A model generated the notes under the pieces. It worked only from the letters and a program-made list of their open reading frames with translations. It did not search any database and was not told the origin of the DNA. Both the position numbers and the translations under genes were made by a program. Below are positions 19,468 through 28,175 of a stretch of 64,000 nucleotides of DNA, in pieces (within the stretch, counting starts at the first letter, position 1; every line of letters begins with the position of its first letter). Source of the stretch: Brevibacterium sp. 239c (lineage in GTDB: Bacteria; Actinomycetota; Actinomycetes; Actinomycetales; Brevibacteriaceae); NCBI RefSeq assembly GCF_900169365.1, contig NZ_FXZH01000015.1, forward strand, positions 1-64,000. Direction: 5' to 3'.

Positions 19468-21852
19468 ATGAACACAACACTCACGAAAAGCGCGCACACA
19501 CTGGTGTCGAAGCGCGGTTCGTGGTTCGTCCTCGGCGGGGTCGTCATCCTCGTCACTCTCCTCTTCGGACTCCTGTCCGGGGCAGGCGAGGATCGGGCCA
19601 ACGAATCCGCCCCGGCGAACTCCGAATCCACTCAGGCCGCACAGCTCCTGCAGAAGTTCCCCGACGCCGACAAGCAGTCGGTCATGGTCGTTGCCTCCCA
19701 CGACGACGGTTCGGTCCTCAGCGACACCGACCAGTCAGAACTGGGGAAGCTGAGCGGCTCGCTCAGCGACTACATCGACTCGGCTCAATCCGGTGATTCG
19801 AGCACAGACTCATCTGCCGGTGACGATGCATCCAAGGCGAGCGGGCCCATCATGAGCGATGACGGCAAGGCCGCGCTGCTCATGGTCCCGATCGAGGTCG
19901 GACTGACGAACTCCGACACGGCCGAGACCGTCGACGGACTCCGCGGCTTCATCGCCAATGACTCCCAGGCCGGTCAGCTCACAGACTCCGGCATGTCCCT
20001 CCTGGTCACCGGCGGCCCCGCCATCGGTGCCGACATCGCCTCGGCGTTCGGCGGCGCGGACTTCACACTCCTCATCGTGACCATCGTCATCGTCGCGCTG
20101 CTGCTCATCATCACCTACCGGTCACCGATCCTGTGGCTGCTGCCACTGATCGTCATCGGCACCGCCGATGGGCTCGCCTCCACCGTGACTGCTGCCGTGG
20201 GTGACGCACTGGATCTGCAGTTCGACGCGGGCATCATCAGCGTCCTGGTCTTCGGCGCCGGAGCCAACTACGCGCTCCTGTTCATCTCCCGCTACCGGGA
20301 GGAGCTCGGCCGCGAAAGCGATCACCGTCTGGCGCTGGGCTCCGCTTGGACGCACACAGCCTCGACGATCCTCGCCTCGAACCTGACCGTGGTCCTGTCC
20401 CTGCTCAGCCTTATCTTCGCCGTAATCCCAGGAACCCGCGGACTGGGCATCACCGCCGCGGTCGGACTCATCATCGCCGCAGCCGCCGTGCTCTTCGCAC
20501 TGCCCCCGGTCCTCGCGATCTGCGGCAAGGGCGTGTTCTGGCCCTTCGTTCCCAAGGTTCAGGAAGCCGCCGATGAAATCGCGGTCGTCGAAACAGCTTC
20601 CGACGAAACCACCGGAGCGAAGCCCGTTGCGAAGGCCTCCATCTGGAGGACCATCGCGACTCGCGTGGTCAAGAAACCGGGCATCCACCTCGGCGCCGGA
20701 ATCATCATTCTCGGTGTCATGGCTACGGGACTCATCGGCACCTCGGTGGGACTGGACCAATCCGAGAAGTTCCGCGTGCAGTCAGAATCGGCACAGGGCC
20801 TCGATACTCTGGCCGACCACTTCCCGCCCGGCGAATCACAGCCGATCTGGGTCGTCACCGACTCGGCACATGCGAAGGAGGTCGCGGACTCCGTGTCAGA
20901 CCTCGACGGGGTCGTACGCGCCAACGTCACCGACAAGACGACGACCGGGGGAACCTCGATCTCGAAGGTCATGGTCACCGGCGAATACGAACCCGACAGC
21001 CCCGCAGGCCTGGATCTGGTCACCGACATCCGATCCGATGTCCACGCGATCGACGGTGCGGACGCAAAGGTCGGCGGCGCGGCTGCCACGGAACTCGATG
21101 CCCGCGACGGAAATGCTCAGGACTTCCTGGCCATTGCACCGCTGATCCTGGCCATCAGCTTCATCATCCTGCTCGGCATCCTGCGTGCACCTCTGGTGGC
21201 GGGCACCCTGCTGGTGGTCAACGTGGCCTCCTCGGCCGCATCGATCGGTCTCGGAGCGTTCCTCAGCCGGACGATCTTCGGCCAGGCGGCACTGGATGCG
21301 CAGGTTCCGATACTCGCGTTCCTGTTCCTCGTGGCACTGGGCATCGACTACTCGATCTTCCTGTCCCACAGGGCGAAGAAGGAATCTGTCATCCACGGTT
21401 CCCGTCAAGGCATGATCGAAGCCGTCAGCCACACCGGCGGCGTGATCACCAGCGCCGGCATCGTCCTGGCCGGAGTGTTCGCAGCACTGGGCATGCTGCC
21501 GCTGATGGTCCTCGGTCAGCTGGGGCTCATCGTCGGAGTCGGCGTGCTCGTCGACACCATCATCGTGCGCACGGTCATCGTCCCAGCCATCTTCGGATTG
21601 GCCGGCAACAAGATGTGGTGGCCCAACAAGGCGATCACCCGCTCGGAGCACAAATACGCCGATGCTGATGCCGCGGCAGCCGGTGCCGGTGTTACGGCAG
21701 CCGGTGCTGGTGAGGCAGGAACTCGGGAATCATCGGCTGCCGATGACACACCGGACGAGAGTGCTCAAGCAGGCAGCACTCACGCAGAGCGCACTCACCT
21801 GCTGAGCGAATCCGAGAGCGTCGGTGCCTCGACAGGACACAGCAAGCACTGA
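19468..21852 (+). CDS. MMPL/RND-family membrane exporter
   Basis: The 794-residue protein has two matching halves. Each has one N-terminal helix, a large external loop and a cluster of about five helices. Conserved pieces include GGPAIGADIASAFGGADF, GAGANYALLFISRYREEL and ALGIDYSIFLSHRAKKE, which carry the proton-relay aspartates and tyrosines of MMPL transporters. It may export lipids or hydrophobic drugs. The C-terminal 75 residues are an Ala/Ser-rich tail. A two-component system follows at 22.1 kb and may sense the same stress; that is inference. Confidence 0.9.
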   Translation: MNTTLTKSAHTLVSKRGSWFVLGGVVILVTLLFGLLSGAGEDRANESAPANSESTQAAQLLQKFPDADKQSVMVVASHDDGSVLSDTDQSELGKLSGSLSDYIDSAQSGDSSTDSSAGDDASKASGPIMSDDGKAALLMVPIEVGLTNSDTAETVDGLRGFIANDSQAGQLTDSGMSLLVTGGPAIGADIASAFGGADFTLLIVTIVIVALLLIITYRSPILWLLPLIVIGTADGLASTVTAAVGDALDLQFDAGIISVLVFGAGANYALLFISRYREELGRESDHRLALGSAWTHTASTILASNLTVVLSLLSLIFAVIPGTRGLGITAAVGLIIAAAAVLFALPPVLAICGKGVFWPFVPKVQEAADEIAVVETASDETTGAKPVAKASIWRTIATRVVKKPGIHLGAGIIILGVMATGLIGTSVGLDQSEKFRVQSESAQGLDTLADHFPPGESQPIWVVTDSAHAKEVADSVSDLDGVVRANVTDKTTTGGTSISKVMVTGEYEPDSPAGLDLVTDIRSDVHAIDGADAKVGGAAATELDARDGNAQDFLAIAPLILAISFIILLGILRAPLVAGTLLVVNVASSAASIGLGAFLSRTIFGQAALDAQVPILAFLFLVALGIDYSIFLSHRAKKESVIHGSRQGMIEAVSHTGGVITSAGIVLAGVFAALGMLPLMVLGQLGLIVGVGVLVDTIIVRTVIVPAIFGLAGNKMWWPNKAITRSEHKYADADAAAAGAGVTAAGAGEAGTRESSAADDTPDESAQAGSTHAERTHLLSESESVGASTGHSKH

Positions 21853-21895
21853 CCGTCACCGCAGTGCCGAGGACAAATGGCACTGACGGCAGTGG

Positions 21896-21937
21896 ACGGG
21901 GCCCGGCCACCGTAAGACATCGGTGGCCGGGCCCCGT
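21896..21937 (+). terminator. Terminator after MMPL gene
   Basis: ACGGGGCCCGGCCACC pairs perfectly with GGTGGCCGGGCCCCGT (16 bp) around a 10-base loop. There is no clear U-tract, but the stem is very stable. Confidence 0.8.
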
Positions 21938-22092
21938 CGTGTGAATCCTCGGCTGAAAGTGCGCACTGGGCTGAAAGCGAGCCCAGCTGAAGCCGCACGC
22001 ATGCCTGACAGTGTGCACTCGATCGAAAGCGCAACCCGTCGAAAAGCGCACGCGCTCGCCGCAGATGTGATTGAGTTGGCAGGACGAACGAC

Positions 22093-23400
22093 ATGCAGGA
22101 AGGTGAAACCGTGGACACACGCGGGTGGACAGAGCGCACCATGGAGATCGGCCAGCACGCGATGGCCCTGGCCCTCACCGTGATCTCGTGCATCCGCGCC
22201 ATCGACGGGGGAGCGGCACCGCTGGCGGCGATCGCAGTGAGCATCGTCTTCCTCGCCTGGTACACCCTCGGTGCCGTCCGGGCTGCCCGCAGCGGTGCGA
22301 TCGTCCTGGCCAAATGGTGGCTGCTGGTCCTCGCCGGTGCGTGGCTGTGCACCCTGCTGGTCTCCGCCGAGTTCATCTGGATCGCCTTCGTCCTCTGGCT
22401 CCTCGCCGGACACCTGTTCTCGATCCGCATCGCCGTGGTCTTCACCGCCCTGACTTACATCGCCACGGTCGTGGCACCCCTGGCCCATTACGGTGAGGTC
22501 GGCACCGCGAGCATCATCGGTTCCCTCATCGGGGCGGTCTTCGCCCTCGGCCTCTCCCGCGGCTATATCGAACTTCTGCGCGAAGGGCGCAGGCGCGAAG
22601 AGCTGCTCCAATCCTTGGAGCTGGCTCACCAGAATCTCCTTGACCTACAGGACGAACTGGCCCTGACCCAGCGTCATGCAGGAGAGATCCAGGAACGCAC
22701 CCGGGTCTCCCGCGACATCCACGACACAATCGCACAGGAGATCTCCTCGATCCGGCTCATCGCCCACGCCGAGGTGGACAAGACCACCGACGAGCATGCC
22801 CAGCAGGTCCTGCGCCAAGTCGAAGACCTCGCAGCGCAGAGTTCGCGAGACGTGCGCCGGATCATCGCCGCCCTCGCCCCGGCCGAGCTCGAGGACGGGG
22901 CGCTGACCGCGGCCATCCGCCGTCTGCTCGCGCGTCTTGAGGACGACACTTCTATCAGCGCTCGCGTCGAGGTCGATGAGACGCTGCCCTCTCTGCCCGC
23001 CGAGGTGGAGGTGGCCCTGCTGCGGACTGCACAGTCCGCGCTCGCCAATGTCAGGCAGCATTCCCACGCCTCACGCGTCATGGTCAGCCTCATGGATCTC
23101 GACGGGTCGATCCGCATGGACATCGTCGACGACGGCGTCGGAATGGCCGAGCCGGGCTCGCGCAAACGCGAATCCGAGTCCGGCTTCGGCCTCGACTTCA
23201 TTGGGTCGCGCATGCGCGAGCTGGGCGGAGAGCTCGTTATCGAGTCGACGCCGGGCTCGGGATTCGCAATCTCAGCCACACTGCCCAAGAATCCGATTCT
23301 GACCTCCCGGCCGGGGGTCGCGGTCGACGGTGAACCCAGGAACCACCTCGGCGCGGCCGATGACGCCAATGGACAATCCACACAAGGAGACAGCGCATGA
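22093..23400 (+). CDS. Two-component sensor histidine kinase (NarL/DesK type)
   Basis: The product (435 residues from 22093) has about five membrane helices, a coiled coil and a HisKA_3 domain with the phosphorylated histidine in SRDIHDTIAQEISSIRL. It ends with an HATPase domain (IVDDGVGM, GFGLDFIGSRMRELGG). A GTG at 22111 has AGGAAGG seven bases upstream and is probably the true start, giving 429 residues. It overlaps the response regulator gene by four bases (ATGA), so the two are co-translated partners. Confidence 0.92.
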   Translation: MQEGETVDTRGWTERTMEIGQHAMALALTVISCIRAIDGGAAPLAAIAVSIVFLAWYTLGAVRAARSGAIVLAKWWLLVLAGAWLCTLLVSAEFIWIAFVLWLLAGHLFSIRIAVVFTALTYIATVVAPLAHYGEVGTASIIGSLIGAVFALGLSRGYIELLREGRRREELLQSLELAHQNLLDLQDELALTQRHAGEIQERTRVSRDIHDTIAQEISSIRLIAHAEVDKTTDEHAQQVLRQVEDLAAQSSRDVRRIIAALAPAELEDGALTAAIRRLLARLEDDTSISARVEVDETLPSLPAEVEVALLRTAQSALANVRQHSHASRVMVSLMDLDGSIRMDIVDDGVGMAEPGSRKRESESGFGLDFIGSRMRELGGELVIESTPGSGFAISATLPKNPILTSRPGVAVDGEPRNHLGAADDANGQSTQGDSA

Positions 23401-24017
23401 CGATTCGAGTGATCCTCGTCGACGACCATCCCGTGGTGCGGGCCGGCCTGCGGTCCGTCATCGACGCACCCGAGCACATCACCGTCGTCGGTGAGGCAGG
23501 CAGCGGCGAAGAGGCACTGGCCGTGGTCGACGAGCTCGCGCCCGATGTAGTGATGTGCGACCTGCGCCTGGGGGAGGGCATCGACGGCATCGAGGTGACG
23601 AAGCGGCTCAACGCCCTGCCGAAGAAGCCTGCGGTCCTCATCCTCACGACCTTCGACAACGATTCCGAAATCGTCGCGGCACTCAACGCCGGCGCGGCCG
23701 GGTACCTGCTCAAGGACATCAACCCCGAGGACATCTCGACCGCGATCGAGAAGGCTTCACGCGGGGAGACCTATCTGCCGCCTGAGATCTCATCGAAGGT
23801 CATCGCCGCGATGCGCAATCCCGGCCCGAAGCTGACTCGAAGGGAACGCGATGTGGTGAAGCTGCTGGCCACCGGTGCCTCGAACGCGCAGATCGCGCAG
23901 GAGCTCTTCGTCACCGAGGCGACCGTGAAGAGCCATCTGGTCAACGTGTTCACAAAGCTGGGCGTGGACTCTCGTTCCCGCGCCATCCGCGTCGCCGAGG
24001 ACCAGGGGCTGGTGTAG
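23397..24017 (+). CDS. Two-component response regulator, NarL/LuxR type
   Basis: The 206-residue protein has a receiver domain (DDHP acidic pocket, phospho-acceptor Asp in DVVMCDLRLG, conserved K in GYLLKDI). It also has a C-terminal LuxR helix-turn-helix (LTRRERDVVKLLATGASNAQIAQELFVTEATVKSHL-type, residues about 140-200). It pairs with the kinase before it. The targets may include the MMPL exporter upstream. Confidence 0.94.
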   Translation: MTIRVILVDDHPVVRAGLRSVIDAPEHITVVGEAGSGEEALAVVDELAPDVVMCDLRLGEGIDGIEVTKRLNALPKKPAVLILTTFDNDSEIVAALNAGAAGYLLKDINPEDISTAIEKASRGETYLPPEISSKVIAAMRNPGPKLTRRERDVVKLLATGASNAQIAQELFVTEATVKSHLVNVFTKLGVDSRSRAIRVAEDQGLV

Positions 24018-24156
24018 CACTCGACATCGAGTCCGCGGGGATGAGGGCACAAGAGTTGTCTTGAAGTTCAGCGACCTTCTCTGCCGTAATGACGGTCTGC
24101 CTGGGCTGGCCCGGCCAGAATAGTGAGAATGAGCGAGGCGATGGCAGACGTGGCGG

Positions 24157-25419
24157 ATGAGCGGTAAACATCCCGGCACGATCGGAGAAGTGTTCTGGGC
24201 GTTTCTACGCCTCGGCGTGACCTCGTTCGGTGGTCCGGTCGCGCACCTCGGGTTCTTCCGCGAGACCTTCGTCGCCCGTCGCAATTGGCTCTCTGAAGGG
24301 GCCTACGCGGACCTGGTCGCATTGTGCCAGTTCCTTCCAGGGCCTGCTTCCAGCCAGGTGGGCATGGCGATCGGACTGCAGCGGGCAGGCATCGGCGGGC
24401 TGTTGGCAGCCTGGTTCGCCTTCACCATACCCTCGGCCATCGTGCTGGTCGCCTTTGCCTTCGGAATCGCCTCATTGGGTGACGGTGCGAACATGGGGTG
24501 GCTGTCGGGGCTGAAGGCAGCCGCGGTGGCCGTGGTCGCTCAGGCGGTGCTCGGGATGGCGAAGAACCTCACTCCCGATGCCAAACGTGCCGCCATCGCC
24601 GGGGCCGCAATGATCATCATCCTGCTCATCCCGAACCCGTATGTGCAGGTTGGTGCGATTGTGCTCGGCGGCGTCACCGGACTGGCTTGGCTGCGTGGAG
24701 AAGCCGTTGCGGAGACAGGGGGAGCCGTTGCGGAGACTGGTGGCACAGCTGCGGAGGCCGGCGACGCGCCCGTTGGTGACCCTGTGCGACAGGACTTTGG
24801 AGTGCGCATCTCTCGCAGAGTCAGTGCCGCCGCTCTGACCGCTTTCGTGGTGCTTCTTGTGGCGCTGCCGATGCTGACTGCAGTGACCGGAGATTCGAGT
24901 CTGCGCCTGGTTGATGTGTTCTACCGTGCGGGCGCTTTCGTCTTTGGCGGCGGTCACGTCGTGCTTCCTCTGCTTGAGTCGGAGACCGTGGCGACGGGGC
25001 TCGTGGGTCACGACTCCTTTCTCGCTGGATACGGTGCCGCACAGGCAGTTCCTGGGCCACTATTCACATTCGCCGCTTTCCTCGGAGCGTCGGCAGCTTC
25101 GGGCCCGACTGGACTGATCGGCGCCGGTATTGCATTGCTGGCGATCTTCCTGCCTGCGGCACTCCTGGTCATCGCGGTTCTGCCCTTCTGGGGACGTCTT
25201 CGTCGCGCACAGGCTGTACGACGGGCACTGCTGGGAGTGAACGCTGCCGTTGTCGGTATTCTCGCCGCTGCCCTATACGACCCGGTATTCACACAAGGCA
25301 TCACCTCACTCGCCACGCTGGCACTGGCAGTCGCCGTCTTCATCGCGCAGGAAAAATGGAAGCTGCCTGCCTGGGCAGCAGTCATCGCCGCAGGCCTAAT
25401 CGGCTTCGCGTTCCTCTGA
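24157..25419 (+). CDS. chrA: Chromate transporter, two-domain ChrA family
   Basis: The 420-residue protein has two CHR domains. The first begins with FLRLGVTSFGGPVAHLGFF and FLPGPASSQVGMAIG; the second has AGAFVFGGGHVVLPLLE and QAVPGPLFTFAAFLGA. Bidomain ChrA proteins export chromate with sulfate-like transport logic. The loop joining the halves (around residues 180-205) is made of a three-fold 21-base repeat coding VAETGG units, and should be a flexible spacer. No chrB-type regulator is near. Confidence 0.92.
   Translation: MSGKHPGTIGEVFWAFLRLGVTSFGGPVAHLGFFRETFVARRNWLSEGAYADLVALCQFLPGPASSQVGMAIGLQRAGIGGLLAAWFAFTIPSAIVLVAFAFGIASLGDGANMGWLSGLKAAAVAVVAQAVLGMAKNLTPDAKRAAIAGAAMIIILLIPNPYVQVGAIVLGGVTGLAWLRGEAVAETGGAVAETGGTAAEAGDAPVGDPVRQDFGVRISRRVSAAALTAFVVLLVALPMLTAVTGDSSLRLVDVFYRAGAFVFGGGHVVLPLLESETVATGLVGHDSFLAGYGAAQAVPGPLFTFAAFLGASAASGPTGLIGAGIALLAIFLPAALLVIAVLPFWGRLRRAQAVRRALLGVNAAVVGILAAALYDPVFTQGITSLATLALAVAVFIAQEKWKLPAWAAVIAAGLIGFAFL
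24699..24760. repeat. 21-bp tandem repeat inside chrA
   Basis: Three copies of a 21-base unit (GAAGCCGTTGCGGAGACAGG and diverged versions) encode EAVAETGG-like units in the linker between the two CHR domains. The unit is in frame. Confidence 0.8.
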
Positions 25420-25457
25420 CAAGCCTTTTGCGAGCATTCGCATTCTGCTGAGGTTCA

Positions 25458-25532
25458 CCGAAACATGCACGGAGCGCCGCCGCACCTGTGCAGGCGCAGG
25501 TGTATCGACACGACGGCCGTGTATCGAAGTGC
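25458..25532. repeat. Dispersed repeat, copy A
   Basis: About 75 bases (from ccgaaacatgcacggagcgc to tatcgaagtgc) match the copy at 27841-27916 at roughly 85 percent of positions by eye. The best block is GGTGTATCGACACGACGGCC. It lies upstream of the lipoprotein gene, in the same orientation as copy B. The nature of the element is not known. Confidence 0.8.
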
Positions 25533-25673
25533 TGGTGGGTGAGCAGGGTGCGCTCAGCTGGAGCTTGCCGGACTTCGCGCGGAGTTTCGACATGTGTCCG
25601 AGCGCACACGCGTCTGGGGGCAGGAACTGCGCGTGGAAACATAAGATCATGGCATGACCTGGAAAAACGACTT

Positions 25674-27152
25674 ATGAAGTGGAAATCAGCTTTCGCAGTG
25701 GTGGCGACGCTGCTGGTCCTCAGTGGGTGCAACGCTGCTCCACCGCAGAAGAATGAGGCGCCGTCACCGGAGACGACTCCTGCGCTCGCCGATCCGATCG
25801 ATCTCGACTACCACGCGACTCTGGTGGTCGACGATGGATCAGGCCACGCACTTGTCACAGACTGGTCAGCGGAGAAACTACGCGCGATCGACCCCGACGG
25901 CGAAGAGTTATGGAGTCTCGATGCCCACCTCAATGATGAGGTCGGAGGCGGGATAGACGCTTTCTCTGCAGAAGAGGCCGTGGTTATCAATGAACCTTCC
26001 GGTGAAACTAAAGCATATTCCTGGGCCGATGGGAGTGAAGTCTGGTCATTCCAGATTCCCGATCCCGTGAACGCGTGCCATCCGGCGCAGGATTTCGCTG
26101 CACAGACGACTGGGACCAGCAGCATCCTCGGCGAGGGCGATCTAATCCTTCTCGAATACCTGGGGATCTCCGGAAGCGCTGGCTGTGAGCCGTCCTCGGA
26201 AAACGGGAATGCTCTGGTGTACGCACTCGATCCCACGACAGGAAAAGAGGCCTGGCCGTCGCTGTCGATCGGTATCGAAGGGATGACCTTCGGGGGAGTG
26301 ACGATGAATATATCGCCGGACCGAAAGTACGGCATCGCATCCTGGCGAGACGGCGACGAATCGATGATCACCCGGGTTGCGTTGGACACCGGACGGCACA
26401 CGACTGTCCCCATCACCTCGGCGCGTTCGATCGACGACACCGGCATCGACTACTACGACGTGTACCCGACGACCGATCCGACGAAGTTGCTCTATGTCTA
26501 CGGCTCGGAAGCTTCAGATGACCCATACAATTCGGCTGTGACGAGGGTGGCGAAGCTGTCCGTTCCAAGCGGACTTCCCGATACTGATGCAGCGACTCTC
26601 GATAGCATCGACGAACCACAGGGCCTCACAATGGAAGACACCGTCGACTCTGTCTGTGCGACAGATCTGGTATTCACTCCGTACGGCGAGCCCGCATGTG
26701 TCCAACCCCAGTTGTTCGCCTCGGCGATCAAATACCAGGGGTCGGACGGATCTCCGCAGGGATGGTTCTCGGACGCCCCCGAAACGGCCTTGGAATCGAT
26801 CCGCGCCTTTGGGACACCGCAATATTCTCCAGTCGACACCAAAGACGGAACGCTGTTGGTCGTACCGGGAAGCGAATCGGGCATCATGGCACTGAACGCG
26901 AATACGGGAACGACTGTCTGGGAGGCAGGTGACGCCACGGGTGATATGCCCTGGGGCGGTCAAGGAGTGCTTCCGGAGCTCGGGCTCGTCATCGTCACCG
27001 ACAGCAAGAAGACGAGTTTCTACGAATCTGAAACGGGCAAGCTCGTGGACGACTATCCCGCCAGTGAATATGCTCGGCTGAGTTCCGGAAAACGTGTTGC
27101 ACTGGTGGCCGACGAGCAGTCGACAACGGTGTGGTCAGTGGTCGATTCCTGA
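25674..27152 (+). CDS. PQQ-like beta-propeller lipoprotein
   Basis: From the ATG at 25674 the product is 492 residues. It has a lysine-containing signal peptide and the lipobox VLSGC, so it should be anchored outside the membrane. The rest shows repeated propeller-type blades with Trp and Gly-Asp patterns (ALNANTGTTVWEAGD, ALDPTTGKEAWP, AYSWADGSEVWS), as in PQQ-like or BamB-like repeat proteins, but with no catalytic motif. The in-frame extension up to 25488 crosses the dispersed repeat and is unlikely to be translated. Function unknown; surface binding or scaffold roles are possible. Confidence 0.82.
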   Translation: MKWKSAFAVVATLLVLSGCNAAPPQKNEAPSPETTPALADPIDLDYHATLVVDDGSGHALVTDWSAEKLRAIDPDGEELWSLDAHLNDEVGGGIDAFSAEEAVVINEPSGETKAYSWADGSEVWSFQIPDPVNACHPAQDFAAQTTGTSSILGEGDLILLEYLGISGSAGCEPSSENGNALVYALDPTTGKEAWPSLSIGIEGMTFGGVTMNISPDRKYGIASWRDGDESMITRVALDTGRHTTVPITSARSIDDTGIDYYDVYPTTDPTKLLYVYGSEASDDPYNSAVTRVAKLSVPSGLPDTDAATLDSIDEPQGLTMEDTVDSVCATDLVFTPYGEPACVQPQLFASAIKYQGSDGSPQGWFSDAPETALESIRAFGTPQYSPVDTKDGTLLVVPGSESGIMALNANTGTTVWEAGDATGDMPWGGQGVLPELGLVIVTDSKKTSFYESETGKLVDDYPASEYARLSSGKRVALVADEQSTTVWSVVDS

Positions 27153-27176
27153 TCGGCGGGCAAGGAGGTCCGTCTG

Positions 27177-27722
27177 CTATCGAGGCAAGTGACCGTCATC
27201 TGCTGAATCGCGGAGGTGCTCGAAAGTCGCGCAGAGAGCCCAGAACTGCCCTGCTGGGAGAGGTCTTCCCTCGAGCGAGGCTTCGAAATATGTGAGGTGG
27301 GTCAGCCAACCGGCCACGTAGGAGTCGATGAGCGTTCCGAGGCCAAAGTGCTCGAGAACCAGACCAGTACTCGGGTGCTGGTTGGTGTCGTCAGCGGACC
27401 CGCTGACGGTGTCGAAAATGCGCAGAGACACACGGCTCGGCGGCTCATCGGGAAACTTCTATGACAGCTCCACGCTGCCGGCGTTAGACGGGCCGTCGCC
27501 GTGAGCCACCGACAGAACCTCAGAATGGCAGAGGTAGCCATCGTCATGATCGACGATGATCTCGCCGCCGACCCGTGCATCGAACGTGGTGGGGCGTCCC
27601 AGCCATTCGTGCAAGTTCTCGGGGGAGGAGAGATGTGTCGACACCGAGGACTGGGTCTGAGGGAGTGACCATCCGATGGTCACAACGTCGCCCGGGCGAT
27701 CCACATGGCAGTTCGTCAGCAT
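27177..27722 (-). pseudogene. SRPBCC/AHSA1-family gene with in-frame TAG
   Basis: Read from the ATG at 27722, the frame encodes an SRPBCC (START-like) protein of 181 residues: HEWLGRPTTFDARVGGEI, GSVELS, then TAG at 27461-27459, then KFPDEPPSRVSLRIFDTVSG and GTLIDSYVAGWLTHLTYFE. The two halves are in the same frame, and the family has Trp at the stop position (ELSW), so a TGG to TAG change broke it. An ORF could restart at the GTG at 27431, but the product would lack half the fold. AHSA1-like proteins bind small hydrophobic ligands; this copy should be dead. Confidence 0.87.
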
Positions 27723-28175
27723 TGTCGAATTCTCCTCGTCGAGAATGTTCGTAAGTTTCCAGCGTAGAGGGGGACCGTGTGAAGAGCCATAGGACCGGCT
27801 CGTGGCCCGGGCGGAGTTTCGGCTACGCCACCCTCTGCGCCCGAAATACGCACGGAGCGCCGCTGCACCTGCGCACGCGCAAGGTGTATCGACACGACGG
27901 CCGCGTCTCGCGGTGCGGGAGCATGACTGAGGCCTGGGAGTATGAGAAGAGTGCGCAGCGGGCCAAGAATGTGCCGGGGACACCAGACTGTAAGTTGAAT
28001 AACTGATAAGTAACCGATTGCTCTGATCGGCCTGGTGGCAGGCTTGTCGTCCGACTCGATGCGGCGCAGATCGTGCTCTGGGGGCCGAACTCGACTGTGC
28101 GGGTTCTTCTCCGGCAGGTAGGCTCTTCCATGCAGATCGGCAGACCGTGCGGATCAAGACCGGCGGAGGCGAACT
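27723..28175. other. Intergenic stretch holding repeat copy B
   Basis: This gap of about 450 bases separates the divergent SRPBCC remnant and serine hydrolase gene. Besides copy B of the dispersed repeat I see no gene, RNA or strong hairpin; the last 100 bases hold the GGAGG-type ribosome site of the hydrolase. Confidence 0.6.
27841..27916. repeat. Dispersed repeat, copy B
   Basis: This copy aligns with 25458-25532 along its whole length, with one single-base gap, in the same orientation. The two copies flank the lipoprotein gene and the broken SRPBCC gene, 2.4 kb apart. Confidence 0.8.
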
